Shown here: in pieces, positions 5,607 to 8,694 of the stretch | Layout: the number at the start of each line of letters is the position of its first letter | Position numbering within the stretch: the first letter of the stretch is position 1 | NCBI GenBank assembly: GCA_030633225.1 | Contig: DAOVTF010000064.1 | Coordinates: 1-8,694 of the forward strand | DNA from: Flavobacteriaceae bacterium | Lineage (GTDB): Bacteria > Bacteroidota > Bacteroidia > Flavobacteriales > Flavobacteriaceae | Length of the DNA stretch: 8,694 bases | Reading direction: 5' to 3' | The notes under the pieces: model-generated | What the model was told of the DNA's origin: nothing | Databases searched by the model: none | The model's input: only the letters and a program-made list of their open reading frames with translations | Made by a program: the position numbers and the translations under genes

Positions 5607-6842
5607 ATGCAATTCAAAGATCTACATTTAAATAGACATATTTTAAAATCGATAGTTGAAAAGAATTATGATAAGCCAACTTTAATTCAAGAAGAAACAA
5701 TTCCTTTAATTTTAGAGAAAAAAGATCTTATTGCAACCGCACAAACCGGAACTGGTAAAACAGCGGCTTTTGCCTTGCCAATTTTACAGATTCTTTTTGA
5801 TAAACAAGACGCTCCAAAAAAAGGTAAAAAAATTAGAGCTTTAGTTGTAAGTCCAACTCGTGAATTAGCAATTCAAATTGATGAGAATTTTAAAACTTAT
5901 GGAAAATACACAAATTTAAGATCGACCGTTGTTTATGGTGGTGTTTCCATTGATCCTCAAAAAGAGATTCTTCAAAAAGGAGTAGATATTTTAGTTGCTA
6001 CTCCCGGTAGATTATTAGACCTCTCAAAACAAAAGATTGTTAATTTGGCCAATGTTGAAATACTTGTGGTAGATGAGGCTGATTTAATGTTAGAAATGGG
6101 TTTTATTGAAGATGTTTTAAAAATTGAAAAGCAATGTAAACAAAACAAGCAGACATTATTATTTTCTGCAACAATGCCCTTTAAAGTACAACAGTTAGCC
6201 AATACTATATTAAAAACACCGCTAAAAGTAGATGTTACAACTACGAATTTGGTTACTGAAAAAGTTGATCAAACTTTATATTATGTGCCAAAACCAAAAA
6301 AAATAGAATTGTGTTTGCATCTATTAAGAAATACTATAAAAGGAAGTGTAATTATTTTTAGGCGTACAAAGTTTGGTGTTGATAAATTAGAAAAAGCATT
6401 GATAAAAAACAATTATAAAGTAGACAGTATTCATGGTGATAAATCTCAAAATTTAAGACAAGAAGCTTTAAAGAGTTTTAAAAAAGGCAATGTAGATATT
6501 TTAATTGCTACCGATGTTGCTTCACGTGGAATTGATATAAAGGATGTTGATGCAGTTATCAATTTTGATATGTCTAACATTCCAGAAACTTATGTGCATC
6601 GTATTGGTAGAACAGGCAGAGCGGGAAAAAGAGGATCTTCATATTCTTTTTGTTCTGCAGATGAAAAGAGTTACGTTACAAATATTGAAAAATTAATGCA
6701 CAAGAATATTTTTGTGGTAGAAGATCACCCTTATCCATTAGATCCAAAGGCAAAATCTGAGGTACATAAAAAGCAAGGTAGTAAGTATAAAAAGGGAAGG
6801 AAATCAGAAGCTTCAAAAAAGAAGAAAAAACGATGGTATTAG
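5607..6842 (+). CDS. DEAD-box ATP-dependent RNA helicase (RhlE-like)
   Basis: With the ATG at 5607 the protein has 411 residues. An open frame extends six codons up to a TTG at 5589, but that TTG overlaps the promoter. All helicase motifs are intact: Q motif with Phe3 and Gln28, motif I AQTGTGKT (45-52), PTRELA (83-88), GG (111-112), TPGR (132-135), DEAD (156-159), SAT (187-189), motif IV around VIIF (248-251), ATDVASRGID (301-310) and HRIGRTGRAG (331-340). The two RecA-like domains cover about 20-205 and 215-370. A Lys/Arg-rich tail (about 380-411) ends in KKKKKRWY and probably holds RNA. Such enzymes unwind RNA duplexes with ATP in ribosome assembly, cold adaptation or mRNA decay. The family is certain; the RhlE-like subgroup is a reading of length and tail. 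The gene converges on the FAD dehydrogenase with only 51 bp between stops. Confidence 0.95.
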   Translation: MQFKDLHLNRHILKSIVEKNYDKPTLIQEETIPLILEKKDLIATAQTGTGKTAAFALPILQILFDKQDAPKKGKKIRALVVSPTRELAIQIDENFKTYGKYTNLRSTVVYGGVSIDPQKEILQKGVDILVATPGRLLDLSKQKIVNLANVEILVVDEADLMLEMGFIEDVLKIEKQCKQNKQTLLFSATMPFKVQQLANTILKTPLKVDVTTTNLVTEKVDQTLYYVPKPKKIELCLHLLRNTIKGSVIIFRRTKFGVDKLEKALIKNNYKVDSIHGDKSQNLRQEALKSFKKGNVDILIATDVASRGIDIKDVDAVINFDMSNIPETYVHRIGRTGRAGKRGSSYSFCSADEKSYVTNIEKLMHKNIFVVEDHPYPLDPKAKSEVHKKQGSKYKKGRKSEASKKKKKRWY

Positions 6843-6846
6843 AAAA

Positions 6847-6881
6847 CTCAAGTCGAAAGTTTAAAGTAAAAAGTGGAAAGT
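6847..6881. repeat. Tandem heptamer repeat NNAAAGT between convergent genes
   Basis: Four exact units of the form NNAAAGT follow one another: CGAAAGT (6854-6860), TTAAAGT (6861-6867), AAAAAGT (6868-6874) and GGAAAGT (6875-6881). A decayed fifth unit CTCAAGT lies at 6847-6853. The array fills most of the 51-bp gap between two convergent stop codons, where no hairpin terminator is visible. Confidence 0.6.
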
Positions 6882-6893
6882 ATAAAAAGAAAC

Positions 6894-8453
6894 TTAAGAT
6901 TTGTAAACCAAGCTAATTTGTTCGGCACATTTTTGACCATCAATTGCTGCAGAAATAATTCCGCCTGCATAACCAGCACCTTCACCACATGGGTACAATC
7001 CTTTGATTTGAACATGTTCTAGTGTTTTTTTATCTCTTGGTATTCTAACCGGAGATGATGTTCGGGATTCAGGAGCATGAACTACAGCTTCATTAGTTAA
7101 ATATCCTTTCATTGATCTATCAAATTGTAGAAAACCCTTTTGTAAAGTTTGATAGATAAATTTTGGTAAAACACTTCCCAGTTCAACTGAAGTTGTTCCG
7201 GGTTGGTAAGAGGTTTTTGGAATGTTGTTTGATATTTTTCCTCGAGTAAAATCTACCAATCTTTGAGCAGGTACTTTTTGAGTTTCTCCGGCCATATGCC
7301 AGGCACTTTGTTCAATCTGTTTTTGAAATTCTACTCCTGCTAAAGGGCCAAATTTTTGATATGCTGCAAAATCTCCCAATTTTAATTCAACTACAATACC
7401 AGAGTTAGATGTAGACTGATCTCTTTTTGAAGGAGACCATCCATTAGTTACCACTTCTCCAGGAGCAGTAGCGCAAGGTGCAATAACACCACCAGGGCAC
7501 ATACAAAATGAATATACGCCTCTATTTTTTACTTGCTTTACAATACTGTATGGTGCAGGTGGCAGGTAATCACCTCTTACATCGCAATGATATTGAATTT
7601 GATCAATAAGATTTTGCGAATGCTCTACCCGAACTCCCAAAGCAAATGGTTTGGCTTCAATATGAATGCCTTTTTTATGTAAAAGTTCAAAAACATCACG
7701 AGCAGAATGACCAGTTGCTAGAATTATTTTTTTAGAATTAATGATATCACCATTTTGTGTTTGAATACCATAAACTTCATTATTCTTAATAAGAATATCA
7801 GTAACCCTAGAATTAAATAGAATTTTTCCACCATAGTTGATTATGGTTTCGCGAATTGCCTCGATAATTTTTGGTAATTTATTTGTTCCAATATGTGGAT
7901 GAGCATCAATCGCAATATTTTTATTTGCCCCGTGTAAAATAAGTAATTCCAATATTTGATTAACATCTCCTCTTTTTTTTGAGCGTGTATAAAGTTTTCC
8001 ATCAGAGTAGGTTCCGGCACCACCTTCGCCGAAGCAGTAGTTTGAATCTTCGTTAACCAAATGATCTTTGGTAATTGCCACAAGATCTCTTCTTCTTTCT
8101 CTTACATTTTTACCTCTTTCTAAAATGATTGGTTTTAAACCTTTTTCAATAAGCTTGAGAGCAGCAAACAATCCGGCAGGACCGGCACCAATTACAATAA
8201 CTTCTTTGGCTTTACTAACATCATTATAGTGTTTGAGATCAATTTCTTGTTCTTTAAAATCTTCTTTGATAAAAACTCTGACTCTTAAATTTATTTTTAC
8301 ATTTTTTTGACGAGCATCAATTGATCTTTTTAGTATTTCTAGGTGGTTAATATCATTGGCATTTAATCTATTTTTTTTTGCAACATATAATTTGAGCTGC
8401 TCCTGGTTTTGAGCAATTTCTGGTTTTACTTGCAGTTGAAATTCTTGTTGCAT
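6894..8453 (-). CDS. FAD-dependent dehydrogenase, COG2509 type
   Basis: The 519-residue protein has an N-terminal extension (1-80) rich in charged residues, with the strand-helix-strand pattern seen in this family. Next comes an FAD-binding Rossmann fold: VIVIGAGPAGLFAALKL (85-101), with GxGxxG at 89-94 and the ribose-binding Glu112. The segment CFGEGGAGTYSDGKL (140-154) and the second dinucleotide strand IILATGHSARDVF (243-255) are typical of the family. A Cys-Pro-Gly-Gly segment (316-322, CMCPGG) lies in the substrate domain, and the C-terminal FAD motif GLYPCGEGAGYAGGI (485-499) closes the fold. It is a soluble flavoprotein; the physiological substrate of the family is not established, although it is related to geranylgeranyl-reductase-like oxidoreductases. 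The ATG at 8453 gives the family's usual length. The porin gene ends 48 bp upstream on the same strand and no TAnnTTTG box is seen between, so the two may be co-transcribed. Confidence 0.92.
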   Translation of the reverse strand: MQQEFQLQVKPEIAQNQEQLKLYVAKKNRLNANDINHLEILKRSIDARQKNVKINLRVRVFIKEDFKEQEIDLKHYNDVSKAKEVIVIGAGPAGLFAALKLIEKGLKPIILERGKNVRERRRDLVAITKDHLVNEDSNYCFGEGGAGTYSDGKLYTRSKKRGDVNQILELLILHGANKNIAIDAHPHIGTNKLPKIIEAIRETIINYGGKILFNSRVTDILIKNNEVYGIQTQNGDIINSKKIILATGHSARDVFELLHKKGIHIEAKPFALGVRVEHSQNLIDQIQYHCDVRGDYLPPAPYSIVKQVKNRGVYSFCMCPGGVIAPCATAPGEVVTNGWSPSKRDQSTSNSGIVVELKLGDFAAYQKFGPLAGVEFQKQIEQSAWHMAGETQKVPAQRLVDFTRGKISNNIPKTSYQPGTTSVELGSVLPKFIYQTLQKGFLQFDRSMKGYLTNEAVVHAPESRTSSPVRIPRDKKTLEHVQIKGLYPCGEGAGYAGGIISAAIDGQKCAEQISLVYKS

Positions 8454-8501
8454 GTTTTTGTATTATTAAACTCTTTTATTTTATCAGAGTTTTTGAAAGT
8501 A

Positions 8502-8694
8502 TTATATGAAAAAGTTCCAAACCAAACCAAAGCGGACAGTAAAATCACGGTATGGATACGTTGGTGCCGAATAATAATTATACTCTCCGAAACTTGAATT
8601 AAAATGCTCTAATTTAAAGTAAACTCTCATCGTACGAATACGTATGTTTAAAAAGAAATCAAACATTGGGTAGCCGCCATATTCCTTATGATTT
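8502..8694 (-). CDS. Putative outer-membrane porin, C-terminal end only (Porin_10-like)
   Basis: On the minus strand a frame is open from the window edge (first full codon at 8693) to TAA at 8502-8504, giving 63 residues with no start codon. The residues alternate in the manner of beta-barrel strands: YPMFDFFLNIRIRTMRVYF (8-26), then a turn with Asn-Ser-Ser-Phe (32-35), then NYYSAPTYPYRDFTVRFGL (39-57) and a final WNFFI (59-63). A C-terminal aromatic strand is the signal for the BAM insertion machinery. The text strongly resembles the end of the putative porins found in Flavobacteriia (Pfam Porin_10), where the YYxAPxYPxxDFxxRFGLxW ending is characteristic. A TonB-dependent receptor tail is a less likely alternative. 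It would form a passive channel or barrel in the outer membrane. Confidence 0.75.
   Translation of the reverse strand, partial: NHKEYGGYPMFDFFLNIRIRTMRVYFKLEHFNSSFGEYNYYSAPTYPYRDFTVRFGLVWNFFI

Noticed and set aside
8468..8492. AAACTCT/AGAGTTT hairpin between porin and dehydrogenase genes as a terminator
   Set aside because: The stem has only 7 mostly A/T pairs, the loop is 11 nt, and on the minus strand it is followed by TTTAATAATA, not a T-run.
8409..8597. 62-codon plus-strand frame over the dehydrogenase start and porin end
   Set aside because: The minus strand carries two real protein matches across the same DNA; the plus-strand translation resembles nothing.

Overview
The window looks like ordinary chromosome from a low-GC member of the Bacteroidota, most likely a flavobacterium. 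The evidence is the strong A+T bias, promoters of the TTTG / TAnnTTTG type instead of E. coli -35/-10 boxes, weak or absent Shine-Dalgarno sequences, a tRNA gene without encoded CCA, and protein families typical of Flavobacteriia: a DUF6526-type membrane protein, an exported DinB-like protein, and a Porin_10-like C-terminus. I see no prophage, transposon, CRISPR array or defence system, and most genes are housekeeping or common accessory families.

Layout. Positions 1-120 hold the last 39 codons of folC (+). An exported protein of unknown function with two similar halves follows (212-1048, +), and it ends at a clear terminator. A stand-alone tRNA-Val(TAC) gene (1178-1252) has its own well-formed promoter and a strong terminator. 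About 360 bp without a convincing gene follow (1291-1650); this stretch contains a nested hairpin and may include decayed coding DNA or a dispersed repeat. Two minus-strand genes come next, each with its own terminator: a small protein with a possible winged-helix fold (1717-2043) and an exported DinB-like four-helix protein (2191-2760). A 178-bp divergent region with a perfect 10+1+10 palindrome separates these from a plus-strand run: a DUF6526-type membrane protein (2939-3367), an NhaC-type Na+/H+ antiporter (3454-4908), a GNAT acetyltransferase (4988-5503) and a DEAD-box RNA helicase (5607-6842). The helicase converges on a large FAD-dependent dehydrogenase of the COG2509 type (6894-8453, -). 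Just upstream of that gene, cut by the window edge, is the C-terminal part of an outer-membrane beta-barrel (8502-8694, -), which has no start codon in the window and is easily missed.

The genes do not form one pathway. The porin and dehydrogenase may share a transcript (48 bp gap), as may the DUF6526 protein and antiporter (86 bp gap). The points most worth a second look are non-coding structure (an AT-only 14-bp dyad touching the tRNA promoter, the nested hairpin at 1524-1572, the palindrome at 2804-2824, a heptamer repeat between convergent genes), the duplicated exported protein, and the helicase start, which should be moved because the upstream TTG start lies inside the promoter.
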